Shown: positions 11,772 through 24,080 of the stretch, piece after piece
Layout of the letters: each line of letters starts with the position of its first letter
How positions within the stretch are numbered: position 1 is the stretch's first letter
NCBI RefSeq assembly: GCF_032452875.1
Contig: NC_083868.1
Span: 35,258,537-35,322,536 of the forward strand
Length of the DNA: 64,000 nucleotides
DNA from: Bos javanicus
Lineage: Eukaryota > Chordata > Mammalia > Artiodactyla > Bovidae
Direction of reading: 5' to 3'
Made by a program: the position numbers and the translations under genes
The notes under the pieces: model-generated
What the model was told of the DNA's origin: nothing
Database searches by the model: none
The model's input: the letters and a program-made list of their open reading frames with translations, nothing else

Positions 11772-11970
11772 GCATTCCCTGGTGGCTCAGTGGTAAAGAA
11801 TCCACCTACCAATACAGGAGATAAGGGTTTGATCCCTGGGTTGGGAAGATCCCCTGGAGAAGGAATGGCAGCCCATTTCGGTATTCTTGCCTGGAAATCC
11901 CATGGACAGAGGAATCTGCAGTCTACAGTCCATGGGGGTGTCAAAAGAATTGGGCATGACTAAACAACAG
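11772..11970 (+). mobile_element. Bov-tA SINE
   Basis: 'gcattccctggtggctcag' head to 'gggcatgactaaacaacag' end. TSD 'ctatttaaat' (11762-11771) and 'ctatgtaaat' (11971-11980), one mismatch. Confidence 0.93.
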
Positions 11971-11980
11971 CTATGTAAAT

Positions 11981-12593
11981 AGATCAGGTGAAAAACATTG
12001 GGAAGTGGGTACTTATGAAGTACCGATTGTGCTGGAGAGAGGATAGAATTACAAGGGTTAGTATTTGAATTTTTTTGAATAAGAGATAAATATATAGAGA
12101 AAAAAGTCCTCTGTTGTCTTTCTAACTGGATTTCAATTAACCATTGTCTTTTTGCTCCATGTTACACTATTAATTTAGAAAAGAAGATTGACTATAATGC
12201 TTTATGTCATATGAGTATTTGAGTAGGAAGAAATTAGGAAGAGATAGAGAGAGAATCAGGAAAACCTGAAATCGGTAACAGTATGGTTACTGATCTGGTA
12301 ACTGATATGGTTACAAATCTTAGTGGATTGAACAAGAAAAGTTTATTATTTTATTTGTGGGGTGTGCTTAATATCAAATGTCTGTCACAAACTGTGAAAG
12401 GACTCTTTCCATATCATTTTCATTCAAAGACCCAGCTTGCACAGTGTGGAAGACAGACAAGGTAAACTGCACCCAGCTCTGAAATATTTCTGCTCATATT
12501 GCAAAGGCTGAAGCAATTCATGGAGTCATGCTTAATTTAAGGGGCCAGCTTCCTATGTGTGCAGAAGAAGAACCTAAGATCTTTAGTTAAAAG
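11981..12593. other. Unassigned DNA
   Basis: AT-rich with a short repeated motif 'ggttactgatctggtaactg' near 12285-12310. No gene recognised. Confidence 0.45.
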
Positions 12594-12758
12594 CTGGGAC
12601 GGCCCAGAGGGATGGTATGGGGAGGGAGGAGGGAGGAGGGTTCGGGATGGGGAACACATGTATACCTGTGGCAGATTCATTTCGATATTTGGCAAAACTA
12701 ATACAATTATGTAAAGTTTAAAAATAAAATAAAATTGGAAGAATAAAAAAAAAAAAAA
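12594..12758 (+). mobile_element. Ruminant L1 3' terminus
   Basis: Very short 5'-truncated L1: 'gggacggcccagagggatgg', 'gggaggagggaggagggttc' and 'ggcaaaactaatacaattat', ending in a poly(A) tract. It is the sense-strand equivalent of the 3' end of the inverted L1 at 31725-33729. Confidence 0.92.
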
Positions 12759-13296
12759 AGCTTAATCTCCACTGCAGTTTGTTTTCAAATAGGAATTCCC
12801 ATTCCTATTTTCAAATAGGAAAATATTGTTTGTGTGTACACACACATACACACACAAGTAAATAGATTGATTTCGGTGAGAAATGGTCTAAAGAGCTAAA
12901 TCCAATGTCCTGCATACAGAAATCACACTTGCATTAGGATTATTTTCTAATAGGAAATTTTAAAATTATGTGTTTTATTTTTCTGTGAAGATAAAAAACA
13001 AAGCCAGAAATAAAACATGACTGTGAAAGAAATGACGGAGGAGTGACATGAGCTAATCATGCTAATATATTTCAATGGTGACATTTATAAAAAACCTTGG
13101 AGCCATTTTTTCACCTTAAATCAAGAGTGAGTGTGAATATATATATTTGAAGAGATTCACTCTAACAGTTGCAGTCCTACAACTCTCTCCTTTCATATAA
13201 TTAGCAACTTACAGCTCTAGCAGTGTAAATATTATCAACATTCTCTAAAAATTTAGTAATGAATTTCTGCAAAATTAAAAAATTTGCTATTTGGAC

Positions 13297-13300
<4 letters not shown>
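12759..13300. other. Unassigned DNA with small direct repeat
   Basis: 'ttttcaaatagga' occurs twice around 12781-12825 with 'attcc/ggaat' complementarity between the copies. A short AC-rich tract is at 12838-12857. Nothing else recognised. Confidence 0.5.

Positions 13301-13337
<37 letters not shown>
13301..13337 (+). repeat. (GT)n microsatellite
   Basis: An uninterrupted GT run of about 18 units directly upstream of a Bov-tA head. Long enough to be length-polymorphic. Confidence 0.97.
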
Positions 13338-13339
<2 letters not shown>

Positions 13340-13341
<2 letters not shown>

Positions 13342-13722
13342 GGCTTCCCAAGGTGGTGCAGTGGTAAAGAATCTGCTTGCCAATGCAGGAGACTCAACTG
13401 ACACATCTGCTTGATTCCTGGTCTGAAAGATGCCCTTGAGTTGTCGCTGTTGTTGTTCAGTCACTTAATCCTGTCTGACTCTGCTGCTGCATGGACTGCA
13501 GCACACCAGGCTCCCTTGTCCTTCACTATCTCCCGGAGCTTACTCAGATTCATGTCCATTGGGTCAATCATGCCATCTAACCATCTCATCCTCTTCTGCC
13601 CTAGGAAATGGCAACCCACTTCAGTATTCTTGCCTGGGATATCCCATGGACAGAGGAGCCTGGCAGGCTACAGTCCGTGGGTGGCAAAGACCTGGACACA
13701 CCTGAGCAACTGAGCACTCAGG
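13340..13722 (+). mobile_element. Bov-tA SINE split by an ART2A-like insert
   Basis: The head 'gggcttcccaaggtggtgcag' runs to 'gatgcccttgag' (13438). The SINE body resumes at 'aggaaatggcaacccacttc' (about 13602) and ends near 13722. The two halves join correctly if the intervening about 160 bp is removed. Confidence 0.88.
13439..13601 (-). mobile_element. ART2A-like fragment nested in Bov-tA
   Basis: 'ttgtcgctgttgttgttcag' through 'ccatctcatcctcttctgcc' is the reverse complement of a BovB/ART2A 3' end, like the copy at 11224. Possible short TSD 'tgccct' at both edges; not conclusive. Confidence 0.78.
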
Positions 13723-13762
13723 CAGGTATATGTGTATGTGTATATATATATATATATATAAA
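13723..13762 (+). repeat. (TG)/(TA)n microsatellite
   Basis: 'gtatatgtgtatgtg' followed by an uninterrupted TA run of about 11 units (13739-13760). Confidence 0.9.
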
Positions 13763-13766
13763 CTTT

Positions 13767-15112
13767 TACTGGATTGCAAAAGGTCAGTTTTCATTCCAAC
13801 CCCAAAGAAAGGCAATGCCAAAGAATGCTCAAACTACCACACAATTGCACTCATCTCACACGCTAGTAAAGTAATGCTCAAAATTCTCCAAGCCAGGCTT
13901 CAGCAGTATGTGAACCATGAACTTCCAGATGTTCAAGCTGGTTTTAGAAAAGGCAGAGGAACCAGAGATCAAATTGCCAACATCTGCTGGATTATCAAAA
14001 AAGCAAGAGAGTTCCACAAAAACATCTATTTCTGCTTTATTGACTATGCCAAAGCCTTTGACTGTGTGGATCACAATAAACTGTGGAAAATTCTGAAAGA
14101 GATGGGAATACCAGACCACCTGACCTGCCTCTTGAGAAACCTATATGCAGGTCAGGAAGCAACAGTTAGAACTGGACATGGAACAACAGACTGGTTCCAA
14201 ATAAGAAAAGGAGTATGTCAAGGCTGTATATTGTCACCCTGCTTATTTAACTTCTATGCAGAGTACATTATGAGAAACACTGGGCTGGAAGAAACACAAG
14301 CTGGAATCAAGATTGCCGGGAGAAATATCAATCACCTCAGATATGCAGATGACACCACCTTTATGGCAGAAAGTGAAGAGGAACTAAAAAGCCTCTTGAT
14401 GAAAGTGAAAGTGAAAAGTGAAAAAGTTGGCTTAAAGCTCAACACTCAGAAAACAAAGATCATGGCATCTGGTCCCATCACTTCATGGGAAATAGATGGG
14501 GAAACAGTGGAAACAGTGTCAGACTTTATTTTGGGGGCTCCAAAATCACTGCAGATGGTGACTGCAGCCATGAAATTAAAAGACGCTTACTCCTTGGAAG
14601 GAAACTTATGTCCAACCTAAATAGCATATTCAAAAGCAGAGACATTACTTTGCCAACAAAGGTCAGTCTAGTCAATGCTATGGTTTTTCCAGTGGTCATA
14701 GTGAGAGTTGGACTGTGAAGAAAGCTGAGCGCCGAAGAATTGATGCTTTTGAACTGTGATGTTGGAGAAGGCTCTTGAGAGTCCCTTGGACTGCAAGGAG
14801 ATCTAACCAGTACATTTTAAAGGAGATTAGTCCTGGGTGTTCTTTGGAAGGAATGATGCTGAAGCTAAAACTCCAGTACTTTGGCCACCTCATGCAAAGA
14901 GTTGACTCATTGGAAAAGACTCTGTTGCTGGGAGGGATTGGGGGCAGGAGGAAAAGGGGACGACAGAGGATGAGATGGCTGGATGGCATCACCGACTCGA
15001 TGGATGTGAGTTTGAGTGAACTGCGGGCGTTGGTGATCGTCAGGGAGGCCTGGTGTGCCACAATTCATGGGGTCGCAAAGATTCGGACCCGACTGAGCAA
15101 CTGAACTGAACT
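13767..15112 (+). mobile_element. LINE BovB (RTE), 1.35 kb 5'-truncated copy with RT core
   Basis: Encodes the central and C-terminal parts of the BovB ORF2 protein, a reverse transcriptase of the RTE clade that copies RNA at the target site. The plus frame at 13730-14620 (296 aa, the N-terminal residues being flanking microsatellite) shows SNYHTIALISHASKVMLKIL, then FIDYAKAFDCVDH, then KGVCQGCILSPCLFNFYAEY, then the catalytic box RYADDTTFMAE, intact. The endonuclease domain is missing. A frameshift in the T/G run near 14528 changes frame before the GSKITADGDCSHEIK segment. About 8 bp missing at 14700 ('gtcata|gtgagag') shift it again; the tail continues in a third frame (14775-15104) to LSN stop. 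It ends in 'ctgaactgaactg'. It cannot make a working enzyme. Confidence 0.96.
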
Positions 15113-16747
15113 GTGATGAAGTTCTTCTACTATATATTGTTTAGTTAGAGCTTACAACATTAATAGAATGGATAAAGTGATATTTGAAGAAATATAATCT
15201 TTAACAGGGAAACAGAGAATCATGTAAAATTTTAGATAATTGACAGAATCAAATGGCTGGTTCAAATAGTCCTGCATGCCAAACCCTTATTCCTGGAATC
15301 TAATCTCAGGTGTAATTATTTCAAGAATAAGACTTAATAATTTAAAAATCAATTTGTTTACCCTTCAGCCCTAGGGTCTGGTAGTGTGGATAAAAAGTTT
15401 TATACTTTAGCAAAAATAGATGTAGACTGGGTATAATTAATAAAATATTCCAAGGAATGTGAATAAAGTAAAAATATCATGAGATTTTTAGGGTCAAATT
15501 TATTTTAATTAACCTGGGTATGAATAACTAAATCATAGATATGATACAGTAAAATGTCTACACACAAATATTATGTGTAGCAATATTTAAATCTTGAAAG
15601 ACATAACATAAAGAAAAAAGTCACAGCAATTTTCCTTTACATTATGCATGTGTTAAAAAAAATAGGAATTATACATTTGGAGTATACAGATCCTAAACTT
15701 TGAGTAGTGATCGTTTCTTGGTAATCTCATCTATGTTTATTTTAGTGAAGCACTCATAAAACAAAATTTGGAGTTTTTGTGGCAAATGTCTCAAAATCCA
15801 CCCACATTTTCCTGAAGTCAAGAAAACAATGTGACAAGGAGAAAACCCACCCTGACCAAATAAGTTTTCTGAATTTTTATTTGATGGTATCTATGTCTTG
15901 TGTGTTAGATAATGTATATGCTAACACCACACATTCCCAAGCTTTCAAGTATTTCAGAATACTGAAACAATCCATTTTTTTCTCCTGCAATCCACTCTCC
16001 CCCTAATGCTGACTGTAAGATTTTGAAATCCTGTCCTTTATTCTAAGCATCTGGCATAAATCTCCATCAGACACCAAGAAGGAGGGGCAAATTCTGTGGT
16101 CTGTATGAGAACAGCAGAGAGCTGCCAGTTTAATCCCTTGACGATGCAAAAATTTCTTTAAAGAGGGAATCCCACTTAACATGCAAACAGTCAAACCTGA
16201 TACACTTAGTTTCTTCCATTTTAGTGATATTAATTAGAATGAAACATAACAATTTTCTTTGTTAATCTTTTTTTTTTGAAAAGCAGCTAAAATTCCAGAG
16301 AAGAAATTTTGTTATGTCAGCATCTAGATGACTCAGATTTACACAGGAAGTCTGAAATTGCACTGCACATTTACAGAATGTCACTGACACACGAAGTTTG
16401 AAAACATTATACTGCAATAGTTTGGTAAAATCTTTGACGACTTGAATGAGGATGGGGATAAAATAAATAAGAGGTGCCACTGGGTGGACACAGATAATCT
16501 TTATGCTTTAATATTTGTGCTTTTATTTACTTTTTTCTTGAAGCACGTTATAGCTTTCACCAGATAATCCTCACACTGGGGCACTGGTCTGGTCCGTCTA
16601 TGAGATTCTGGGCAGAACCACATTTACTAGAAACCTTCTAAGCTTTGCTCCCCAAAGTTGTAGCTGTTTGTCCTTCATGACACATTCCATGACTCCAGTT
16701 TTGTTTAGAGAATTCCTCCTCCAAACTCACAAGCCTTGAAGTCAAAG
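15113..16747. other. Repeat-poor stretch
   Basis: 1.6 kb with no recognised SINE or LINE. Minus open frames of 63-72 aa (16003-16194, 16262-16480) show no known motif. Ordinary intergenic or intronic DNA by inspection. Confidence 0.45.
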
Positions 16748-16964
16748 TGACGTGGAAGTGAAAGTCACTCAGTCATATCCGACTCTTTGGGACCCCATGG
16801 ACTGTAGCCCACCAGGCTCCTCTGTCTATGGAATTCTCCAGGCAAAAACACTAGAATGGGTCACCACTCCCTTCTCCAGAGGATCTTCCTGAAACTCAGG
16901 GATTAAAGCTGGGTCTTCTACATTGAAGGCAGATTCTTTACTGTCTCAGCCACCAGGGAAGCCC
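16748..16964 (-). mobile_element. Bov-tA SINE
   Basis: Reverse-complement copy ending in the head 'ctcagccaccagggaagccc'. TSD 'tgaagtcaaag' (16737-16747) and 'tggagtcaaag' (16965-16975), one mismatch. Confidence 0.94.
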
Positions 16965-17159
16965 TGGAGTCAAAGATATAGTACTAAACAGAGACTTCCA
17001 GAGAGAAAGTCAAATACCATTCCCTATTTATTTTTCTAGCATCTACTCCAAAACCATGGAGGAACAAGTGTCTTCCCCTCTGTGGTCAGCATCCCTGAGT
17101 ACATTGACCATCATCCAAATTAGAGCTGAGCCTGGTCTGAAATTGCTATATATGTCTTG

Positions 17160-17178
17160 CGGGGGGCGGTGGGGGGGG
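17160..17178 (+). other. G-rich tract
   Basis: 'ggggggcggtgggggggg' contains long G runs separated by short loops and could form a G-quadruplex. No repeat family or promoter context is visible. Confidence 0.5.
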
Positions 17179-17275
17179 AAGTTGAAAACATTGACCATTT
17201 CTAGGTCCCTCTGGATTTTTAATCTTTAAAGGGAGTTTTAATTATGTCTCAATTTAACACAAGACACCAGAGACA

Positions 17276-17522
17276 GCACTTCCCTGGTGGCTCAGTGGTA
17301 AAGAATCCACCTTCCAATGCAGGAGATACAAATTTGATCCCTGGTCCTGGAATATCCCACATGCTGTGGAGCAACTAAGCCCATGAGCCACAACTATTGA
17401 GCCTGTGCCCTAGAGCCGGGGAACCACAACTACTGAGCCCACCCGCTGCAACTACTGAAGACCATGCACTGGAACTAGAGAAAAGCCTGTGTAGCAATGA
17501 AGACCGAGAGCAGCCAAATAAA
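17276..17522 (+). mobile_element. CHR-type tRNA-Glu SINE
   Basis: Head 'cacttccctggtggctcagt', then a body of repeated 'gagccacaactattgagcc'-type motifs and the tail 'gagagcagccaaataaa'. TSD 'agacaccagagaca' (17262-17275) and 'agacatcagagaca' (17523-17536), one mismatch in 14. Confidence 0.92.
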
Positions 17523-17677
17523 AGACATCAGAGACAAACTTGGGACAATTAGAATCTCATTAAAACCACTATCAAGCACAACCTTTTATTTCCAAGCCTC
17601 ATTCTTATTTTACATTCTCTGTAGCTGGTCTCAGAGTAGTAATAGTTAACACATATTTACCATCCTTGGGTACTCTT

Positions 17678-17938
17678 CTACTGCTAAGTCGCTTCAGTCG
17701 TGTCCAACTCTGTGTGACCCCAGAGACGGCAGCCCACCAGGCTCCCCGTCCCTGGGATTCTCCAGGCAAGAACACTGGAGTGGGTTGCCATTTCATTCTC
17801 CAATGCATGAAAGTGAAAAGTGAAAGTGAAGTCGCTCAGTCATGTCCGACTCTTAGCGACCCCATGGACTGTAGCCTACCAGGCTCTTCCATCCATGGGA
17901 TTTTCCAAGAGTACTGGAGTGGGGTGCCATTGCCTTCA
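17678..17938 (-). mobile_element. BOV-A2 dimeric SINE
   Basis: Two BOV-A monomers in reverse complement linked by 'gcatgaaagtgaaaagtgaa'. The tail side is at the left ('ctactgctaagtcgcttcag'). A few bases are missing at 'gattttccaagagtactgg'. Confidence 0.94.
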
Positions 17939-18444
17939 GACACCCTGGACATCTCAGATTTCTCTGATGGCCTCCCTCTCGTCAAGTCTTCCTTGTGCTA
18001 GGTCTCCTCCACTGTAAGACTCAGATGAACCTTGCTGCAGGATTCCTTGAGAAAACACCAAGGACTGGATGACAACTCAAATTGCATTGCATGAGAACCA
18101 GCTCTGCACTAAGACAAACTTTGACTGATGGGATTACAGATGAGGATCCATGAATATGATTTCTCTCTTCTTTCTCTTTTCTGTGGCTGTTCATTATTAT
18201 AACTCTTCCAGGTAATTCCCAATAAACATGCCTCTCAAGAGACTTGCTTTATTTCCATGTTCCTTGCTGTGATGTAGAACCCAGATTGGTAAACATGATA
18301 TAGCATTATTTTACCTACTTTGTTAACAACTGTTGCCTTTTTCTCTCACTTTTATTACCCTAGGCTGGAAACACAGAAAAGGATAGCCTCTTAAACCTTC
18401 CCTCATGCTCCACATGCTACAAGGCCAAAACTAAGATATTAATT
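17939..18444. other. Unassigned DNA
   Basis: No recognised element. The moderate-GC stretch at about 17939-18140 has no recognisable reading frame. Confidence 0.45.
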
Positions 18445-18580
18445 TATTTTCTAAATCCTGTGAGGTAGTTACTATGATTTTGCCTATTGCACAACTAAGA
18501 AAATGGAAGTATAATAGGATTATGAGTAACTGATGCAAGTTAATACATCAAAGAGCAGGCCATGATATAAATACTGTACA
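18445..18580 (-). repeat. MIR-like ancient SINE
   Basis: 'aatcctgtgaggtagttact' and 'cacaactaagaaaatggaag' match the reverse complement of MIR around 'aaccctatgaggtaggtact ... gatgaggaaactgag'. Partial. Confidence 0.6.
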
Positions 18581-19090
18581 GGCAGTTTGGGTCCGGAGTA
18601 TGCTCTTAAATCACTGCTGTTTGATGCTGTCTGGATCAAAAAGGCAGCTTGGAGCTAAATCTGTATTATTAGGAAAAAAATTATTTTTTAAAAGAAGAAA
18701 CCCATTGGAGATAGTTGTCTTGGATCCTGGAAAATGCCACAAAAGACATGAGAATTGACAATCCCAGTGTCAATTAAACCTGCTATCTAATAATTCAAAT
18801 ATTATTGCCAAGGGATGTCTACCAGCTCACTACTTCGATTAATATTAAAAATCCAGGGTAGAGGGCTTTTTAATACTATCAGTTCCCAGCACATTCTAGA
18901 ATTACCAGAAAGCTACACAAATAAGTATAGTCTGTATTACCATAGTACTGTTTTGAATAAACTTCTAGAAGAAATCCTACATATATCTCTTCCTTAGTAT
19001 ATTCCTCACGTAATAACTTGTAAAAAATATACTTATATTTAATTTTAATTGAGGAATCTATCCATAGTTTAGGAGTAAGCATTTATTAAT
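18581..19090. other. Unassigned AT-rich DNA
   Basis: No recognised repeat. Overlapping 60- to 67-aa frames on both strands are chance in AT-rich DNA. Confidence 0.45.
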
Positions 19091-19299
19091 GGTTTCCCAG
19101 GTAGCACCAGTGGTAAAGAATCTGCTTGCCAATGCATGAGACCCAGGTTCTATCACCGGGTTGGGAAGATCCTCTGGAGAAGGAAATGGAAACCCACTCC
19201 AGTATTTTTGTCTGGAAAATTCCATGGACAGAGGAGCCTGGCAGGCCAGTCCATTGGGGTCACAAAGAGTCAGACACGACTGAGCATGCAAGCACACAT
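19091..19299 (+). mobile_element. Bov-tA SINE
   Basis: 'ggtttcccaggtagcaccag' to 'cagacacgactgagcatgca'. Flanking 'atttatt' on each side (19081-19087 and about 19302-19308) is a probable short TSD. Confidence 0.92.
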
Positions 19300-20344
19300 A
19301 TATTTATTGATAATTGTCACCATTAATTTTTAACTGTATATCTTGTTATGCTTCTGTTTTTGAAATCAAACCTAATAAATCCTCAAATTAGTGTAGCAGT
19401 GCAGGCTTCCACCAGCCAAACCTAAAAAAGCGGTTGGAATAAAATTATACAAAGGGGCACTAGTTACCTGGCTGGGAAAATATAAAAGTAATATTTGCTG
19501 ACTGTGGTTTAGAACTTGAAATGTCATCATAAAAAAAGCAGAAAACCTAAACATTTATTCCTAGTAATATTTTTTCACTTATATACAATAATAAATCTGA
19601 CAGCCTACTTATTATTGCAAAATGGACTATGGTTTGCCTCAAGTACATGCAAACCATTCCATTCATTCCAAAATATCAATTATAGTTCTTCCAGAGAACT
19701 GGAAGACTTTCAAAATCCAGCTGAGTTTTGGGGGAGTTCAAACCCAAACTCTGCGTTCTTCAGGCCCATAAACTAAATATTTTTTTTTGATCCCTAATCC
19801 TGTATGTCCCACATGCAAGTCATCAGATTTTACCAATTCGTCTTTTACAGCATCTTCTCAGCTTTAACCTTTCTTTTCCACTCTCAGAGCTTGGTCACAC
19901 TCTATTTTCAGGTTGTGATTCAACCAGTATGGCCTGGACTCTGTAGATGCTTTACTGCCTCCCACAGCTTTAGGGAGGAGCATTTTCCTAAGTTACTCTG
20001 TGAACTGCATCTCCTGTCCCAAGTTGTAATACCAGTTTATATTATCTCACAATCACAGTTCTCCACTTGATCAAGAATCTCTCTTCATATACAGCTGGCT
20101 TCAAATTTTTCTAATTTGAAAAAAAATTTTTTTCCCCTAATAATACAGATTTAGCTCCAAGTCATTGGAGTCATTTTAAGTTGTTTTCATGTGTTCTTCC
20201 TTCCCATTTAGAACCTTTAACACTATTCTTCTGTTGATCTTCACAACCTATAACTCAAATCTTTCACTCAAGTGTGAAATCCATACACAGACCAATGTTA
20301 CATTTATTTGTATATTTCTCTTTGGTGTATTATGTTGGGTTTCT
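19300..20344. other. Unassigned DNA
   Basis: About 1 kb without recognised repeats. Several 60- to 88-aa frames lack any motif. The right end may include a diverged upstream part of the MaLR LTR described next. Confidence 0.45.
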
Positions 20345-20497
20345 TTAGGAAACCAGGAAGAAGATTGTCACCAAAACCTGATCATGCTGACACCCTGGCC
20401 TTGGACTCCTGGCCCCCAGAACTATGAGGAATGCATATTTGTTATGTAAGCTACCCAGGGTATATTATTATTATAACAGCACAAACTAACTAAGACT
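20345..20497 (+). mobile_element. MaLR (MLT1/MST-like) LTR 3' end
   Basis: 'accaggaagaagattgtcac', 'ttggactcctggcccccaga', 'gtaagctacccagggtatat' and 'acagcacaaactaactaaga' match, in order, the 3' part of mammalian MaLR LTRs. Ancient endogenous LTR fragment; no coding part is seen. Confidence 0.8.
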
Positions 20498-21904
20498 GCT
20501 TACTAAAAAAATTAAATGTAAACCCCTTATAAAGATAGTAGTCTGTTACACATATTTATTAAATAATTTTTTTTAAAAAAAGAAAGAAAATTGTACAGCA
20601 TTAAGCAGAGGTCCTTCCCCCTGCTGTGAACTGTCTTTGGAGAAGAACAAAATTAGCATGACTATTTTAGCCAATTAAATTCTTCACATTCACTTAAATA
20701 CTTATGGAAGTCAAAACAAGGAGCTTCAAAGTGTTGGCAGGAGACATTTTCTAGGTGGTTGGATTTGTTTGTTTGAGCAGGCTAATGCCAGCTCACTCTA
20801 GTGGAGAAGTAAGCTGTCGGTGTCTTTAAGACACTCTAATCACAAGCAGATGAGCAGACAGTTTAATCTCTCTGGTACGGAAAGACTCAGCAAGTTTGGT
20901 GAAGTAGGCTGGTGAGATACTTGGCATTATAGAGACAAAACAACTTATTAACCAGTTTTCCTGTTTCCGTTTTCACCCACTGCACCTCCTGATACATAAA
21001 CCCATCTGCATGGAAAATATCCCTGAGAGAGATGTGGCAGAAGAGTTTGGTAATGTTTTCTTTTGTTGTTTTTGATACAGTATTGAATTATAGTATCCAA
21101 TCTCTATTAAAGATCATACATGCCATTTTTATGATCTAGGGTAGATAATAAATCGGGCCATGGCCAAATATTAATACTGATAATTATATCAGGCTGCCCT
21201 CAAGATTCTGAGAGGTTTCAAAAATTATTTTTTTTCTAGATTTCTCATGCCAAATGTACTCTGTAAAGAAGCTCCTACAGAAAAATCATGTCTATTGTGC
21301 TGGGTCAAAAAAACCAGAGAGCACATATCAACCTCCTCAGACTTAGGTGGGCAAGCACAAGTTGACTAACAGGAGATTTATGCGGCTTCCGTAATGCAGT
21401 TGCATTCAACCTCTGCTTGATCAGCAATAGATGTTGATGTCAGTTTCTAATTGCTGAGTGGCTCTCCAGCTCTTGTACTATAAAAGATGGGGTCACAATG
21501 ACCCAGAAGAGCAAAAACCTGACAGTGAGGTAGTTCAGCATTTCCACACAAATATATTCTCTCATGTTTGTGGTAGACATGGGTTTGAGTCCATAGCAAG
21601 TAGAGCTTTTAAGGGTGTCTCAACACACAGAAATAGGAAAAAAAAAAATTATAAGAATATGGCATTAAACTTGAAGGACTTCATTATTTCTTAACTGTAG
21701 TGGGGAAAATATGTAAAGAAGCTAAGCTCCCATGCCCACTTGAGTCTAATATAAGAAGATGCTCTAACCCCAACACTCTCCTAGCCATAATCACATGTCC
21801 ATGGGAATGTCAGGATAGTTCAAGAAACAGAGAATGGAAATGATCCTACTCTTTCCTTACTATTGAGAGAATTTTCAACACATTTTTCAAATTGATTTAT
21901 AATA
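20498..21904. other. Repeat-poor stretch
   Basis: 1.4 kb with no recognised ruminant repeat. It contains several mixed-composition segments (for example 20620-21050 and 21360-21520) that look less degenerate than the surrounding AT-rich DNA. A 78-aa frame at 21458-21694 is not recognised. Confidence 0.45.
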
Positions 21905-22549
21905 GTTATGGGAAATAGATGGGGAAACAGTGGAAACAGTGTCAGACTTTATTTTGGGGGGCTCCAAAATCACTGCAAATGGTGACTGCAGCCATGAAAT
22001 TAAAAGATGCTTACTCCTTGGAAGGAAAGTTATGACCAACCTAGATAGCATATTCAAAAACAGAGACATTACTTTGCCAACAAAGGTCCGTCTAGTCAAG
22101 GCTATGGTTTTTCCAGTGGTCATGTATGGATGCGAGAGTTGGACTGTGAAGAAAGCTGAGCTCTGAAGAATTGATGCTTTTGAACTGTGATGTTGGAGAA
22201 GACTCTTGAGAGTCCCTTGGACTGCAAGGAGATCCAACGAGTCCATCCTAAAGGAGATCAGTCCTAGGTGTTCATTGGAAGGACTGATGCTAAAGCTGAA
22301 ACTTCAGTACTTTGGCCATCTCATGCGAAGAGTTGACTCATTGGAAAAGACTGCGGCTGGGAGGGATTAGGGCAGGAGGAAAAGGGAACGACAGAGGATG
22401 AGATGGCTGGATGGCATCACCTACTCGATGGACGTGAGTTTGAGTGAACTGCGGGGGTTGGTGATGGACAGGAAGGACTGGCGTGCTGCAATTCACGAGA
22501 TCGCAAAGAGTTGGATATGACTGAGCAACTGAACTGAACTGAACTGAAC
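21905..22549 (+). mobile_element. LINE BovB 3' end, 5'-truncated
   Basis: Begins at the 'gggaaatagatggggaaaca' segment. Translates in pieces to GSKITANGDCSHEIKRCLLL and SRDITLPTK-like (here NRDITLPTK), then YGCESWTVKKAE followed by a stop. The tail 'gatggctggatggcatcacc' ends with (ACTGA)n-like 'actgaactgaactgaac'. Non-functional. Confidence 0.95.
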
Positions 22550-24080
22550 ATATATTTGATATTTTTCTTTACTATGTGTTATAAATATAGGCTTACAGAC
22601 TTTCTACCTTGTGTTGGGGGCATGTAGATGTTAAATATATTCTTATTTCATGTTTAATTTGTGGTTAAGAGGCCTTCTCCACACCAAGATTATAGATTAT
22701 ATACCCAGGATTTTGTAGATACTTACATGATTTCAGACTGTGCCTTTAAATCTATTACTTATTTTGTGTAAATAGTGAAGAAATATCCATATTTATTTTT
22801 ATTACCATTTATATAATGATCCAATTATCTTTACTAATTTTAAATGAGATTTATAAGATACTAAATTGCCATTATACTTGAGTGTAATCTAGTCCATTTA
22901 GGTTAGTGGACTATTGATCTATGTCCGTATTAAATTTTAATTTATGAAACTTTATAGCACAATTACTATTATTAAAATATGCTTTTATTTTTTCTATTAT
23001 TTTCCTGTTTCCTTAGGTTTATTTCTACAGATGTTCTTTAGAGTCATTTTTTCATTAAGAAAAAAAAATAAGAATTTGACCAGGATTAATTGCACAGCAC
23101 TAATAGATTAATTTAGGGAGAATTGACCCATTTTAGTATTTTCCTATTCAAAAACCTAATATATATTTTATCACTAGTAGTCTTCTGTTCTGCAGTAGAT
23201 TTCAGAATTTTAATTGTATATTTTAATATTATTCTATCATGCTTTATGTTGAAATATGTACACACATTCTTAGGTTTCCCTTTAACTTTTTCATAAAATT
23301 CTGATTGTGTTTATAGGAGGAAAGTATCTTCATAGATTTGTAAAGAAAAAAAAAAAAAACCTAACTACTAGAGATATTTTATTTCTTCTGTGAATAATGC
23401 CTGAGGAGCATGTGCAAAAAGGGTTCTCAGACTCTCTGCAATATTTCCAAATTCTCCCAGGACTTAGGGGTATACAGGTTTCTGCACAACTGGATCATAT
23501 GACAATTTAAATTCTTTCTTCCTACATGAGTCTGCTTCACTGACATGAGTCTTTTTTATAAAGATTGTTAAAGCAAATTCATATCATGGTATTTGAAAGT
23601 TAGTTACAGACATTATGAAGTCCAAGCCATTAAAAGTTTCCCATACATCAAATATATTGAAGGCTTGAAACATATTTAAATCTTTTCTCTAAATTTTTCT
23701 TTAATGAAATATAATCATTACTATTTCATTGTTCCAATTACTGGACTTCAGTTGATAGTGTTAAAACATGCTCAGTGCATGTGAGCAGATAGCCAAAGAC
23801 CGATTACAGTGGTAGCCCCTATTTTATAGAAACTATAAAACTGATACCAGAAAAAACCAAAATGAAACTGTTGGTGCCCACAAGGCAACTGATGTCTTCA
23901 ACAGTAAATCAAAGTCTCTAGCTCCTTTAAGGTTGAACAGAATCCAGGGGAACTGTTTATATATGTCAAAGCAAAGATTACTTGGAGAGGCCTGGATAAT
24001 AGACTGACTATCCATGATCCAGCAAACATCCTCCACCAAACTTAGTAGCAAAAACTATAAATCCTTCTTGTATAGGTAAC
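22550..24080. other. Unassigned AT-rich DNA
   Basis: 1.5 kb of very AT-rich sequence with an A-run at 23344-23360. No recognised repeat or gene. Confidence 0.45.
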
